Part shown: piece by piece, positions 45,352 to 57,095 of the stretch | How positions within the stretch are numbered: position 1 is the stretch's first letter | Layout: every line of letters starts with the position of its first letter | Source: Cryptomeria japonica | Lineage: Eukaryota; Streptophyta; Pinopsida; Cupressales; Cupressaceae | DNA: 64,000 nt | Assembly: GCF_030272615.1 (NCBI RefSeq) | Contig: NC_081406.1 | Coordinates: 217,998,997-218,062,996, forward strand | Direction of reading: 5' to 3' | Notes under the pieces: model-generated | What the model saw: the letters and a program-made list of their open reading frames with translations, nothing else | The model's database searches: none | Told to the model about the DNA's origin: nothing | Translations under genes and position numbers: made by a program

Positions 45352-45354
45352 TTT

Positions 45355-47753
45355 TGTTGGTCTCAAAAAAGACACCCAAGTTCACCTATAAACTATCAAT
45401 GAAATAGCCAATCTCAATCAATGAAATGCTTCAAGTCTTGGACAACATAACATAGGATCCTAATGATCCTCCTACACTTTAGGTTCTACAAGACCTAGGG
45501 GGGGACACCCTTTGATGCATAAAATACAACTGGTTACAGGCATATGGCATCAAGAAAAATAGATAGATCTCACGAGGCTCAAAAAGAAGGAGGTTACTGC
45601 AGATGGGATAAATCTACATTGACATCTCAACAAGATTGGAGCATGAGATAGGTGGAACATCTAAAAATACAAACATAAAAGCAAATGGATACTTGATATT
45701 TTAAAATCTCTGAGAATCCCCAGAATCTGCAAGACCAGTGCCTTATCCAAGGGCATGGAGTCATACATCAAACTGTAAATGGAAACTTCTATTACAAATC
45801 CAAATTATTGAAAAAGATTATCCCTGTATTAATGCCTGACATTAATACATTCTAAACTCAAACAAAGGATCATACATATCTAGACATTATCCTGAATCCA
45901 AAATGATTATTCATAGAATTTAAACTCTTCATTGAAGAGTACCTAAGAACAACCATTACACTCTCACTTTGAGAGGAAAAACCCAAACTCCCTTGAAGAC
46001 TAGATTTATTGAAAATCAAAGAAGGCCTAGAGACAATCCAATAAACTATATATATGCCTTACATATATGTGACCTACAACAAAAAACATCTATGGCAAGA
46101 AGATACTCTATAACTTGAAAAGGGACATTGTATTACAAATTTGGAAAAAAGCTCAGAATTGGAAACCGAGATTATGGAGCCTTGCTCATAAAAATTTGGA
46201 ACCCTTACAAAATGAGAAGACTCTCGAATAAGAAGGCAGGGAGGACAAAATCAAATTTCATTCTTTGACAATGGCAACCACCCTATCTTTCAGCATTAAC
46301 TGATTCGCACAACTTGGCCTGCAGAACGTCTAATCTCTCCGACTAAAAAATCCAATCTGAGATCCTGAGGTAACCACCCCATAAATACTTGGAATGGGTT
46401 ACACTTGACTACAGAATTAGATTCCTTGGATCTAGAGCTTTCCAATGATATATAACACTTACATATCGAGCAAAACATAATCCCTTAGGCGCATTAATCC
46501 CTCTGCAGGTCAGTCGTTTAATTTTCTACCTGTTCACCACAGTCAAAAATTATATTTTAAATATTTGAATTTCTCGTGCAGATCTTTGTCATGCATCTCC
46601 ACCATGTGGCACCATCTGGTTCATTCCAGGGCCCATATCTTGTTGCCTCAACACGGCCTAGACTCATGGCCGAAATGAAACCACGACCATCTAATCAACC
46701 TTGATCTACTCTCTTAGCGGGCCCCAGCACTCGGTCACCAAGTTGTGGCAAATAAACATTGCAAGTCTTTCTATCATGATATAGCGACCACCATTGGATC
46801 ATCTACATATTTTCTCACTCGCGAGGTCTCTAATATTTTGGGTGTTACCATTTTATGTTAGCAAGCTAGAGACTGGGTTTAAGTCGTGAGGTCTTGAATT
46901 GGTCTTTGTCGCTCACCCCTTCTGTCGAGCCTACCATGTGTTAGCCTCTGGTTCACCTTTGGATCCAACTGGGTGCCACCTTAACCACCACATCACTTTA
47001 GGGTAGACCCTCCATTGGACCTGGGCTTGCCTTGTCACCAGGTCGTGATAGATATTCATCGAGTCATTTCCCATCGCGGTTTAGCGACAGCTGTTGATCT
47101 TCCTCGGATCACCGCCCAATCTTCCTGATCTGCTCAACCTTTACCTTGGCTGATCTTCTCCCTGATGCCAAATGTCATCCTATGGCCCACTCACGGATCC
47201 ACCTATCTTGCTACTTGGACCCGCCACTTGGACATGCCACCTCAACGTGCCATGTGTCATGAGGGTATTCATTTCAGGCACTTCACAACCGTGGTACAGT
47301 GACAGTCATGGATAGCCTTGGAATTCCACTCCACCATTGATCTTCCTCAGATCTGCCATTGGATCTCAGTGATCTGCTTGATTTTTAATCTCTTCTCGCC
47401 AGCCTGTCCCAAAATTTTGGATGCTTTGAGATTGCACGCACGCAGGGTCCACTGGGCCATGAGCCACCTCTTGACAAAAGCCCGTAAGCTTTGACACTTA
47501 ATATGCGTGGAGCTTTGCATTTGAAAAAAAAATATTTCCTTCCCACAACCAATGTGGGATAAATGTTTATGCCTGGTGACATTTACTTGGAGGCCCTCTG
47601 GGTCCTTTCCTCTATCACGCGACTCCTGCCATTCGCTTTTGCCTGAAGGTTTCAATTTTTTACGCCTTCACATTACAAAGCCACGAAGAGAAATCCTTAA
47701 AGAAAGGCTTCATTGGGTCACCAAATTTAGCATGATTTTTATAGGTCCCAATA
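45355..47753 (-). repeat. Right LTR of element F (2,399 bp, uninterrupted)
   Basis: Starts TGTTGGTCTC and ends CCAATA. It is the undisturbed reference for the G insertion site (CTACCTGTTCACC near 46530). ORFs inside (for example 47347-47655) recur in the other LTR and are not genes. Confidence 0.9.
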
Positions 47754-47758
47754 GTTCT
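47754..47758. repeat. Target site duplication of element F, right copy
   Basis: GTTCT, against GTTCC at 32623-32627. Both read Gly-Ser in the E frame. Confidence 0.75.
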
Positions 47759-48510
47759 GACAATGGAAAGGAATGGGTGTTACTAGCTATCAAGGAAGAT
47801 GATCTGGCACTGGAAGAGAATGTACGTGAAGAGAAGATACTTGCTGCTAAAATTGAAGACAAGGATGAATGGGTAGTTGATAGTGGTTGTTCACATCATA
47901 TGATTGGAGATAAAGGGAAGTTTCTATCTTTGCAAGAATTTGATGGTGGTCTAGTTAGATTTGGAGATGACAAAGTATGTATGATCAAAGGAAAATGAAC
48001 TATATCATTGGATGGTAAGAATAATACTAATAATGTTTATTATGTTGAAGGTTTAAGGCATAAACTTTTGAGTGTAGGACAATTGGTGGATAAGTGATTT
48101 CAATTACAGTTCAAGGATGGAAAATACAAAATCATTAATAGATTTGGTTTGGAGATTGCAACCGGTACACAGCCTAAAGGTAATATATTTCATTTGAACT
48201 CTGGTGAGAAGACATATTTGATTACACAGATTGATGAGAACTGGCTATGGCATAAAAGGTTGTGTCATGTGAATTTTGATTGCATTGTAAAGATCAATTC
48301 AACCAAGGCAGTTAGGGATATACCTAAGATTACGAAGCCCTATAATCCGATGTGTAAAGAATGTCAAATGGGTAAACAGGTCAGAACCTCTTTTAGGAGT
48401 ATACAAGATAAATCAAATGATGTTCTTGATCTTATTCATACTGATTTGTGTGGCCCTGCTAGAGTTAAAAAATTTCAAGGTGATAGACATTTAAGCTAAT
48501 CATTGATGAT
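47759..48510 (+). pseudogene. Element E protease and integrase N-terminus
   Basis: Protease active site WVVDSGCSHHMIGDKGKF is intact. A TGA follows MIKGK (47998) and another stop lies near 48097. The GAG-pre-integrase block at 48149-48499 has the HHCC zinc ligands (LWHKRLCH, CKECQMGK). The first integrase Asp is kept in LIHTDLCGP. The frame slips near 48480. Confidence 0.87.
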
Positions 48511-49183
48511 TATTCTAGAATGTTGTGGGTTACTTTTCTAAAGGAAAAATCCGAAGCATTTGAAAAGTTTAAAATCTTTAAGGCTAAAATGGAAACTAGG
48601 ACAAGATTGAAGATTAAATGTTTGAGGTCAGATAATGGTGGAGAATTCACATCCAGTGAGTTTAATAACTTTTGTGAGAAGCATGGTATAAGAAGACAAT
48701 TTTCTGCTCCCCGGACACCTCACCAAAATGGAGTTGTGGAAAGGAAGAACAAAACTATCTTGGATGTTGCTAGAACAATGATGATGGAAGCTAGTCGACC
48801 TCATATCTACTAGAGAGAAGTAGTAAGAACAATGGTTTATACATTCAACAGAGTACATATCAAAGGAGAAACCGGTAAGACACCTTATGAATTATGGTTT
48901 GGCAATACACCTACAGTTAAGTATTTCAGAATATTTGGTAGTAAATATTATATCAAGAGAGATGATATCATTGGAAAATTTTATCCTAGATGTGATGAAG
49001 GCATATTTATTGGTTATTCTAATGAAAGAAAAGCATATAGATGTTATAACAAGAGATTGCAGAGAATTGTGGAGAGTGCTAATGTCAAAGTAGATGAGCT
49101 GAACAGAAGTCAAATTAGAGTTTATGAGAAGGAATCGGTGGAGGAAATGATTATATCTGAACCGGTAGCACCTTTACCAGAAT
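48511..49183 (+). pseudogene. Element E integrase core and C-terminus
   Basis: CLRSDNGGEF and the block NGVVERKNKT keep the second Asp and the Glu. A TAG after RPHIY (48811) breaks it. 48832-49185 continues with TPYELWFGNTPTVKYFRIFG and the GYSNERKAYRCYN block, typical of copia integrase C-termini. Confidence 0.87.
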
Positions 49184-49380
49184 AGAGTGTTGAACTAGTT
49201 ACTCCGACAGTATCAGAGAATTCTATAGTGACTGAAGATCAGGGAAGAGGAACAAAGAGTCAGATGACTCCTAGGTATGTGAGATTGAATCATTTAGAGA
49301 TCAAATAATTGGGGATAAGAACAATGGAGAGATGACAAGAAGAAGATTGGAAACTAATGAGTTATGTTTAATTTCACAAG

Positions 49381-50168
49381 TTGAACCGGTATCAATAATT
49401 GAGGCATGTAAAGATGAATATTGGTTGAAAGCTATGGAAGAATAATTAGATCAGATTGAGAAAAACAATACATGGACTTTGGTTCCCCGACCCAAAAAAA
49501 AAAGTTATTGTAACTAAATGGGTTTTTAGGAATAAATTGAATGAGGATGGTCAAGCTATAAGTAATAAGGCTAGATTGGTTTGTAAAAGATATTCTTAGA
49601 AAGAAGGAATTGATTATGGAGAGACTTTTGCACCTGTAGCTAGGATTGAAGTTGTAAGATTATTTCTTGCCTATGCTGATTATAAAAACTACAAGGTCTA
49701 TCAGATGGACGTTAAATGTGCATTTTTGAATGGGGATCTTGATGAGGAAGTTTATATTGAGCAACCTGGTGGTTTTTCACTATCAGATGATACAAACATG
49801 GTTTGCAGGTTAAGGAAACCTTTATATGGATTGAAACAAGCACCTAGAGCTTGGTATGCAAGGTTGGATAAATATCTTTTGAAGCTTAGTTTTACTAAGG
49901 GCAGTGCTGACAGTAATTTATATTATAAAATCACTGATGATGATATATTGATTGTTGAAGTATTTTTTGATGACATTAATTTTGGAGGTGAAGATAAATT
50001 ATGCATAGAATTTTCTAAGAATATGGAAAAAGAATTTGAGATGTCTATGATTGGTGAGATGAAATTTTTCTTAGGTTTGCAGATTACTCAGATTGACAAA
50101 GGAATTTTTATCTATCAAACTAAATATGCTAAGGAATTATTAAAGAAATTTGGTATTGGGAGATTCTA
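49381..50168 (+). pseudogene. Element E reverse transcriptase
   Basis: The N-terminal part (EACKDEYWLKAMEE, NNTWTLVP) is out of frame after a ten-A run at 49494-49503, a likely slippage site. The main frame 49705-50169 has DVKCAFLNGDLDEEVYIEQP and LYGLKQAPRAWY. The catalytic box is FFDDI: both Asp kept, Tyr replaced by Phe. Confidence 0.87.
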
Positions 50169-50914
50169 AACCAATAAGTACACCTATGGTTACAAGTGAG
50201 AAATTGACAAGAAAAGATGTTTCTGCACCGGTAAATCCTATAACATACAAATCTATGATTGGAGGTCTGCTTTATTTGACTCAAACTAGACCTAACATTA
50301 TGAATGTTGTTTGTATTGTTTCAAGATTTCAGAGTGATCCTAGAGAAAATCATGCGATGGCGGTGAAAAGGATTTGTAGATACTTGCAAGGTACATCAAA
50401 ATATGGCTTGTGGTGCCCTAAGGAAGATAACTTCACTTTATGTACATATACAAATGCTGATTGGGTTGGAGATGTTGATGATTGAAAAAGTACTTACGGT
50501 GGAGCTCTCTTTCTTGGAAAGAAGTTGGTTTCATGGATCAGCAAGAAACAGTCATGTACTTCTTTATCTACTGTTGAAGTTGAATATGCTGCTGCTACTA
50601 ACTGTACACAAGTTTTATGGATGAAGCAAATGTTGAAGTATATAAAGGTGGATTGTGATGCACCAGTAGTTATTAATTGTGATAACTCTGCTACTATTGA
50701 TATATCAAAGAATCTGGTATTTCATTCTAACACAAAGCATATATCTATCGAGTATAACTTTTTGAAGGAGAAGGTGGAAGCAAATGAAGTTCGACTGGTT
50801 TATGTGAACACTAAAGAACAGATTGCAAATATTTTCACTAAACCGTTATCCAAGGAAGCATTTGAGTACCTAAGAGACAAATTGGGAGTTTCTGCCCCTC
50901 CGTTAGAGACTTGA
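50150..50914 (+). pseudogene. Element E RT C-terminus and RNase H
   Basis: YKSMIGGLLYLTQTRPNIM leads into RNase H. The usual DADW block is NADWVGDVDD here, and a TGA follows (50483). 50525-50914 holds the rest: SLSTVEVEYAAATNC, VINCDNSATI, then FTKPLSKEAFEYLRDKLG. Pol ends at TGA 50912. Confidence 0.87.
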
Positions 50915-51311
50915 TTGATGCAGTTTGGCATCAGTCTAGCATGCATTATCTGAGATACTATTCATTCTAGCATTGATGTGGGATGTTGTTGCTCAGGGGG
51001 AGTAGTCAGCTTTGAGATTTAGAGGCTTATGTTTTCGCTTTGATATTTCTGTCAAATTTCTGGAATTGATGTCAAAGGGGGAGTGATATTGATGTGAAAA
51101 AGGAAGTAAAAAAGATAAAGAAAAGTGGAGAGATATATGTATAATTCAGAGCTTTACAGAGATATTATTCACCGGAGAAGTTTGGTCTTTATTTCAGAGT
51201 TGTATATGGGAGATTGTTGGTTGTCTTCCATTGGGGGAGACTTGTTTGGCATTTCTTGGTACGTAGATGTTTTTCACATCTAGTGTTGCCATCAATGCCA
51301 AAGGGGGAGAT
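50915..51311 (+). other. Element E 3' untranslated region with repeated purine tracts
   Basis: Three GGGGGAG tracts occur at about 50996, 51075 and 51302. The last, CAAAGGGGGAGAT at 51299-51311, abuts the 3' LTR and is the polypurine tract. The same TCAAAGGGGGAGT word is found in element H, so the two families are related here. Confidence 0.75.
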
Positions 51312-52539
51312 TGTTGGCCATTTGGTGGAATTGGTTATGTCTTGCATTGATGTTTTATCATTGATGCCAATACTAATTGTTTGGATGCTTTACCGGCACC
51401 CTTATGGTCCCAATAGGTTGAGTGGTTTCTTCTTTATTTGGATTTGGTATGATCCAGTAGGCTCCGATATGATTTGGTTATGGAATTGGCTTGTTCATGA
51501 TACTCATGATCATATTCAATAAGTTGGTTTTGGTTTGGTGATCGGATGCTATCCTATTTGCTTAGAAGCTTGGTTTCTAGTTCTTGCGAGGGTTTTACCG
51601 ACAGAGCTTTTGATGAAGATCTTTGATGAATTGCATAAGTGGTGTTGGTGCACCTTCTGGTGGAGTTTCAGGATGTTGTTGGTGATCATGCTAGAGACTT
51701 GGCTGATGGAGAACATTGTTGTAGCATGTGGACCTATATTGGGTCCCGGTTGATTTAGGTTATGGACCGGCTTTAATGTAACATGTGGATTGGACCTCTT
51801 GATGTGTTTCCAAGATGTCTTATGTGTTGGATATTATTTGTTTGGTCTAAGGCCGACATGGATTGTAATTATGTAATTGGTTTATTATCTGGTGGCCAAC
51901 CTAATTGTTTATGGTCGAGGGTTTGTATATATAGATGTAAGATCTCATTGTAGATCACCATATATATGGTAGAGAGATTGGAATGGGAAAGGAATGTAAT
52001 GTGCGAATAATGTAATATCATTTAGGTAGAGGATTTGGTCGATCATTGGAGATCAAATTGGGTTTATGTAAGAGGATTTAGTCCTCCGGTATTGAGCTTA
52101 ACCGGAACTGTACTCAGCCATAGGAGATGCTATCTTTCGTAGTTCAACACTTCTCGGGATTGTAGTTTGGATTTCTATGTAGTCAGTGAGGCTCCTTTTG
52201 TGATAAGCAGTGCACTCTAGGTTGTTGGCATTCCTGCAAGTGCAAGCCCCTCAATTTTAATTCGCATACTTACTATAGAAGTATTATCTAACTATGGGTA
52301 GGCTTCCCGCTGTGGTTTTTCCCTTTACTTGGTTTTCCACATATAAATCTTGGTGTCATGTCGATGGTATTTATTTTGTGATTATTGTTTATGCTTAATT
52401 GGTTTAACTGCTATTTTGGTATTAATATTTTGGGTTTCAGTATTAAAGTTTTAATTGCTAATGGTTCTGGTAATCTGTGACAACTGATTCACACCCCCCC
52501 CCCTCTTAGTTGTCTTCTGGTTATTTGAACTGTCTAACA
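51312..52539 (+). repeat. 3' LTR of element E (1,228 bp)
   Basis: TGTTGGCCATTTGGTGG...CTGTCTAACA, partner of 30281-31507. Confidence 0.92.
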
Positions 52540-52544
52540 GGTTG

Positions 52545-53623
52545 TTGAGAAAATCCTTCAAAAAATTTCATCAAAGTTTAATGCAATAGTGATTGCCATT
52601 GAAGAGTTAAATGATTTGTCAGTATTGACAGTGGATGTGTTGATGGGTTCTCTTCAAACCCATGAGTAGTGCCTAAATAGGTATGCTACTTCTTCCCAAG
52701 AGCAAGCTTTCAAAGCTCAAGCCAATGTAAGAGACAGGGGGAGAGGAATAAACGATAGAAAGAGCTCGAGAGGTAGAGGTCGTGGAAATGAAGAAAGCTT
52801 AGGACGAGCTTACAACCAAGAGGGAGTGAGAAGCTCTCAAAATAACTCCAAAAAAGGAAAGAAGAAGAACAACTCAAATCAGAGGTATGACAAGAGCAAT
52901 ATTGAATGCTTTAACTATCATAAATTTGGGCATTATGCAAGAGATTGTTGGAAAAAGAAAGGTAATCAGTCAAAGCAAAATGCTAATGTGGTTGATGTGA
53001 ATGTGGCTGAAAATAATCAGTCCACAACCTTCATCATGTGCAACATTGGTGAAGAAGGCGACCCCAAAGTTTGGTGTTTGGACAACGGTTGTAGTAACCA
53101 CATGAGTGGTAATGAGAGTTTGTTCTCTTTTATTGACAAAAATGTCAAGTCTGAGATCAAAATGGGGAACAATGGAATAGTTCCAGTTGTGGGAAGAGGG
53201 TCTATTATGATCTACAACGAGCAAGGTGAGAAGGAGATTGAGACTATTTATTTTTCCCTAGGCATTAAACATAATCTCATGAGTGTTGGACAGCTGATCC
53301 AAAATGGATATAAGTTGTTGATGGAGAAGGGTGAATGTGTCATGTTTGACAATGATGGGAGTAAGAAAGTTGTTGCAGCAGTTCAAATGACAAAGAACCA
53401 GATGTTTCCTTTGAGAACAGAGACGTGTTTCTCTTCTCAGTCCATTGTTGCACCTCTCAAGCAAGCATGTACAACAATGCAGCAGTTGAAGGCCCTCAAG
53501 AGCCACATTGAAGACCCTTCCAAGCTATGGGATCTCATGTATGGACACTTGGGGCTATGTTGGTTTGAGTTTATTATCCAAGAAAAGAATGATAGATGGT
53601 TTGCCAAGTATAGAATAATCTAG
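52545..53623 (+). pseudogene. Element D gag end, zinc knuckle and protease
   Basis: Continues the gag frame broken by E. A TAG follows GSLQTHE (52667). An Arg/Gly-rich segment (RDRGRGINDRKSSRGRGRG) leads to a knuckle, CFNYHKFGHYARDC, whose second Cys is Tyr. The protease site reads CLDNGCSNHMSG, with DNG where copia has DSG. The block SVGQLIQNGYKLLMEKG follows. Degenerate GAG-pre-integrase sequence ends at a TAG at 53621. Confidence 0.85.
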
Positions 53624-54485
53624 TAGCAAGTGTGGGGCTTGCATTTTGGGTAAGCAACAGAGGCTTCCCTTTCAAAAAGGCAACTATAGAAGGGAAAGAG
53701 CACCATTGGAGTTGGTGCATACTAATTTGGTTGGCCCTATGAAAACCATATCTATTGGTAGCAGCCAATATTTTATGACCTTTATTGATGATTTCAGCCA
53801 TAGAATATGGGTTTATTTTTTGAAGCATAAATCTGAAGCTTTTGATAAGTTTTTGTTGATTAAAGCCCAAGTTGAAAAGGAGAGTGGACATTGTATAAAG
53901 GTCCTAAGGTAAGATCGTGGAGGAGAGTATACCTCCAATGCTTTTGTGAATTTTTGCAAACAAAATGGCATCAAGAAGGAGCTAACAACCACTTATACTC
54001 TAATGAAAAATAGCATGGATGATATGAAGAATAGGACCATTGTTGAAATGGCAAGAAGCATGCTCAAAGAAAAAGGATTTCCAAATGAATATTGGGGAGA
54101 GGTTGTAGAAACAATAGTTTATTTGATAAATAGAAGTCCAATCAAGGCGGTTTGTGACAAGATTCCACAAGAGGCATTGTCCAAGTACAAGTGGATGGTT
54201 GAGTACCTTGAAATGTTTGGATGTGTGGCATATGCTCATGTGCCAAAGGATAAGAGGAAAAAGTTGGATGACAAGTGTGAGAAATGCATTTTCATGGGGT
54301 ATAGTGTTAAATCCAAGGCATATAGATTTTACAACCCCATCATTAAGAAGATTGTCATAAGTAGAGATGTTGAGTTCTTGGAGAATGAGCCATGGGATGG
54401 CTTGGTGGACACCTCTTCATCCACCTCACAAATGTGCCCATCAATGATGATGATGATGAGTATGAAGATCAGGAAGATGTTGTGA
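53624..54485 (+). pseudogene. Element D integrase (catalytic residues lost)
   Basis: Clear copia integrase, but the DDE triad is damaged. LVHTNLVGP has Asn for the first Asp. The second Asp follows a stop codon (LR, TAA, DRGGEY). The Glu-bearing ERKN block reads DDMKNRTI. 53946-54485 continues with MARSMLKEKGFPNEYWGE and YLINRSPIKAV. Confidence 0.85.
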
Positions 54486-54749
54486 TAGCTCATGATAGCT
54501 CCCAACAGCTCCTGATGTAGACATGAAGTCAAGTAGATTGTCACAAAATTCTTAGAGTTCATTGAGCTCTCGTCAGATCTGGACAACTCCTGAAAGCTTT
54601 AGACAGCTCCTGATAGAAATATGCAGAAAGGTAAGTAGCCAAAGATAGTCAGAGAATCGACTCTTGAAAGCTCCTGACAATACAGATCAGAGTCTGCACA
54701 GCAGAGTAGCAGTAGTAGTGAGAGTTTAGACCCCACTCTCACCTCCGTA
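54486..54749 (+). other. Element D integrase-RT linker with AGCTCCTGA repeats
   Basis: AGCTCCTGA occurs at 54507, 54605 and 54669 and variants (AGCTCATGA, AACTCCTGA) between them. The same nine bases occur in the 3' LTR of D at 56528. No coding motif; relatives have a variable linker here. Confidence 0.6.
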
Positions 54750-55600
54750 ATGCCAAAGAAGACTAAGAGCCTAAGGGAGATCTACCAAGATGAAAGGTAT
54801 GATGATGAATTTGATGAAAATGTAAACTTTGCATTGTTTTCTCATAGTGATCCGATTTATTTTGAGGATGCTATCAAAGAGGAGAAATGGTGTGAGACCA
54901 TGGATGAGGAAATAGATGCAATAAAGAGGAATGATACTTAGGAGTTAACTAATTTGCCTCCCAACAAGCAAGTCATTGGGTTTAATTGGGTCTATAAGAC
55001 CAAAAGTAATGTTGAAGGAAGAATAGAGAGGCATAAGGCAAGATTGGTTTGTCAAGGGGTACAAACAGCAGTTTGGGAGAGACTAGATGAGACATATGCC
55101 CTCGTTATGAGAATGGAGACCATGTAGGTAGTCATAGTTATTGCAGCCTAGCACAAATGGAAGGTGTTTCAAATGGATGTGAAGTTTGCCTTCCTTAATG
55201 GAGTGTTGAAAGAAGAGGTTTATATGGACTGGTTATGAAGTTTTGGGTCATGAAGGCAAGGTATATAGGTTGAATAAGGCTCTTTAAGGGCTGAAGAAAG
55301 CTCTGCAGCCATGGTACAACAAGATTGACTCATATTTGATGAACAATGGCTTTGGCAAAAGCGATGGTGAGCCCACTCTTTAAATCAAGATAGCTAATGG
55401 TAAGATTCTCATTATTGTCTTGTATGTTGATCTGATCTAGTTTTCACTGGGGATGATGATTTCCTCATTGTTGATTTTAAAGAGGCCATGCAAAGAGAGT
55501 TTGAAATGACAAATTTAGGTCTCTTGAGGTATTTTCTAGGCATAGAAGTAAAACAAATGCATAATGGTATTTTTATCCTCATGAAAGATATGCTAATGAG
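54750..55600 (+). pseudogene. Element D reverse transcriptase (inactive)
   Basis: 54750-54941 starts the RT region (KEEKWCETMDEEIDAIKRND); then GFNWVYKTKSNVEGRIERHK and QMDVKFAFLNGVLKEEVYM. Many stops and frame changes. The catalytic box reads LYVDLI, then TAG (55420-55440): one Asp of YVDD is missing. Confidence 0.85.
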
Positions 55601-55603
55601 ATA

Positions 55604-56373
55604 TTGAAGATATTTAGAATGTCTGGTAGCAAGCCTACACCAACACCAGCAGCCATAGGTTTTAAGTTGAGCAAGGAAGATTGCAACAACAATGTTGATC
55701 CGACCAAGTATAAGAGTTGGGTCAGAAGTTTGATGTATTTGACAACAACTAGGCCTAATATAATGCATGTAGTGAGTCTAATTTCTAGAATGGAGACTCC
55801 AAAGGACACCCATTGGCAAGCAGGTAAGAGAATCCTAAGGTATGTGAATGGAACCAAGGGATATGGAATTTGTATAATGTTGTAAGTGATTTTAGGCTGT
55901 TTGGTTACATGGATAGTGATTGGGCAGGAAGTTTGGATGATAGAAAGAGCACATCGGGTTATGTGTTTTATTTGGGTTCGAGTGTGATCTCATGGGCTTT
56001 TAAGAAGCAACCCATTATTGTCCTATCAACAACTAAGGCTGAGTATATAGCAAAAAATGCAACAACATGTCAAGCTATTTGGCTGAGAAGAATCCTAGCA
56101 TATTTGAAAGAAGAACAAGAGGATGGAACAGTAATATTTTGTGATAATGTTTCATCAATTGCATTGATAAAAAACCATGTGTTTCATGGAAGAAGAAAGC
56201 ACATTGAAATCAGGTATCACTTTATTCAAATTTTCATTGATAATGGTGAGATAAAATTGGAGTTTTGTAGGTCTGAGCAGCAGCTAGTAGACATTTTTAC
56301 CAAGCCATTGGGCAGAGACAGTTTCGGGCTCCTAAGGAGAAATCTAGGTGTAGTTGATTTAGATTTTGATTGA
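55604..56373 (+). pseudogene. Element D RT C-terminus and RNase H
   Basis: 55604-55885: YKSWVRSLMYLTTTRPNIM and GKRILRYVNGTKGYGI. After a frame overlap, 55870-56373: GYMDSDWAGSLDDRKSTSG, VLSTTKAEYIA, IFCDNVSSIALIKN, VDIFTKPLGRDSFGLLR, ending TGA 56371. All usual acidic positions are present, so RNase H is the best preserved D domain. Confidence 0.87.
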
Positions 56374-56390
56374 GTTTGTTGGCTCGAGAC

Positions 56391-56400
56391 AAAGGGGGAG
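56391..56400 (+). promoter_or_regulatory. Polypurine tract of element D
   Basis: AAAGGGGGAG immediately before the TGTTGG start of the 3' LTR. Confidence 0.9.
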
Positions 56401-57095
56401 TGTTGGAAATTTTTATTGTCCTCAAGCCAAGTTAGTTTGCCTCCCACAATGTATTTCCTCTCCTACCTATCAGGAGAGCATGTACAACAAATAGCCTAGA
56501 ACATTTGGTTGGGATCTCCATCCCAGCAGCTCCTGACGTGAATGCAAAGCAGTTAATGAGGTAGGTAAGTTTGAATTTGAAATTTTGAAAGGGATTTTTG
56601 AATTGACACCATGTGGACAAAAGGAGAGAATGTTCTCCATATTTAGGGAGATAGAGAAAGAGATTAACAGGTCAAAGAAGAAGTGCAACTCCAGAGTGAG
56701 TGCAGAAAATAGAAGAATCACAACATTAGCCTGTAGGTGTCAACGTATGGGTAATCAATTTGGAAGAGATCACTCTCGATTGCCCCTAACAGTGTGTAGC
56801 TCCAAGTGAGCAATTTTATTGGTAGTGAACTCAAAGAAGCTCTGTTTTTGTTGTTTTTATGTAGCTCATATTCGCTTCCTGTAGAATAGTAATCAATTGT
56901 TATTTGTGAGTTTGTATTTTGTTATAGTTTTCTCCAGTTATTTTAATAGAAAGAAAATCAAAGTTGCATGTCTCCTTATGTGTTTTAAGTTTAATTTTTT
57001 GTGGGTTTGTTCCCAACTATTCTGGGAATTGAGACAACAGTCTATGTGCATTGTTTGCATCCACCCAACTTTGAGGATCTCATATCCTCTCATCA
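56401..57095 (+). repeat. 3' LTR of element D (695 bp)
   Basis: TGTTGGAAAT...CTCTCATCA followed by TCATT, the target duplication. Confidence 0.92.

Larger units (their letters stand above)
32628..47753 (-). mobile_element. Element F: pol-less LTR element, third level of the nest
   Basis: Direct repeats at 32628-33782 plus 41751-42949 (split by element G) and 45355-47753 are LTRs of about 2.4 kb around only about 2.4 kb of interior. Target duplication GTTCC (32623-32627) and GTTCT (47754-47758). Removing F joins the E reading frame. Termini are TATTGG...CCAATA on the left copy and TGTTGG...CCAATA on the right. Orientation minus is inferred from the better PBS (45334-45351) and from the interior frames. 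No RT, integrase or protease is present, so F would need a helper. Confidence 0.8.
30281..52539 (+). mobile_element. Element E: Ty1/copia retrotransposon, second level of the nest
   Basis: LTRs at 30281-31507 and 51312-52539 (1,227 and 1,228 bp), a PBS-like site at 31510-31521 and a polypurine tract just before 51312. Interrupted by element F at 32627/47754; E alone is about 7.1 kb. Gene order is copia. The catalytic residues of protease, integrase and RT are largely intact, but frameshifts and stops are frequent. Confidence 0.92.
29012..57095 (+). mobile_element. Element D: Ty1/copia retrotransposon, outermost of the nest
   Basis: LTRs at 29012-29703 and 56401-57095, PBS complementary to initiator tRNA-Met, polypurine tract before the 3' LTR and a perfect TCATT target duplication. 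It is split by element E at 30280/52545; without E it is about 5.8 kb, a normal copia length. Gene order gag, protease, integrase, RT, RNase H confirms copia. Its domains are more decayed than those of E, which fits D being older. Confidence 0.92.

Noticed and set aside
42491-47655. Similar ORF pairs around 42491-43098 and 47347-47998
   Set aside because: LTR F sequence. The frame 47552-47998 only looks longer because it runs by chance from the F LTR into the E protease.
30507-51753. Pair of Trp/Leu-rich ORFs (30507-30722 and 51535-51753)
   Set aside because: Both lie in the LTRs of element E at the same offset.
29012-57095. Four separate side-by-side elements instead of a nest
   Set aside because: LTR pairs, target duplications and continuing reading frames all require D around E around F around G.
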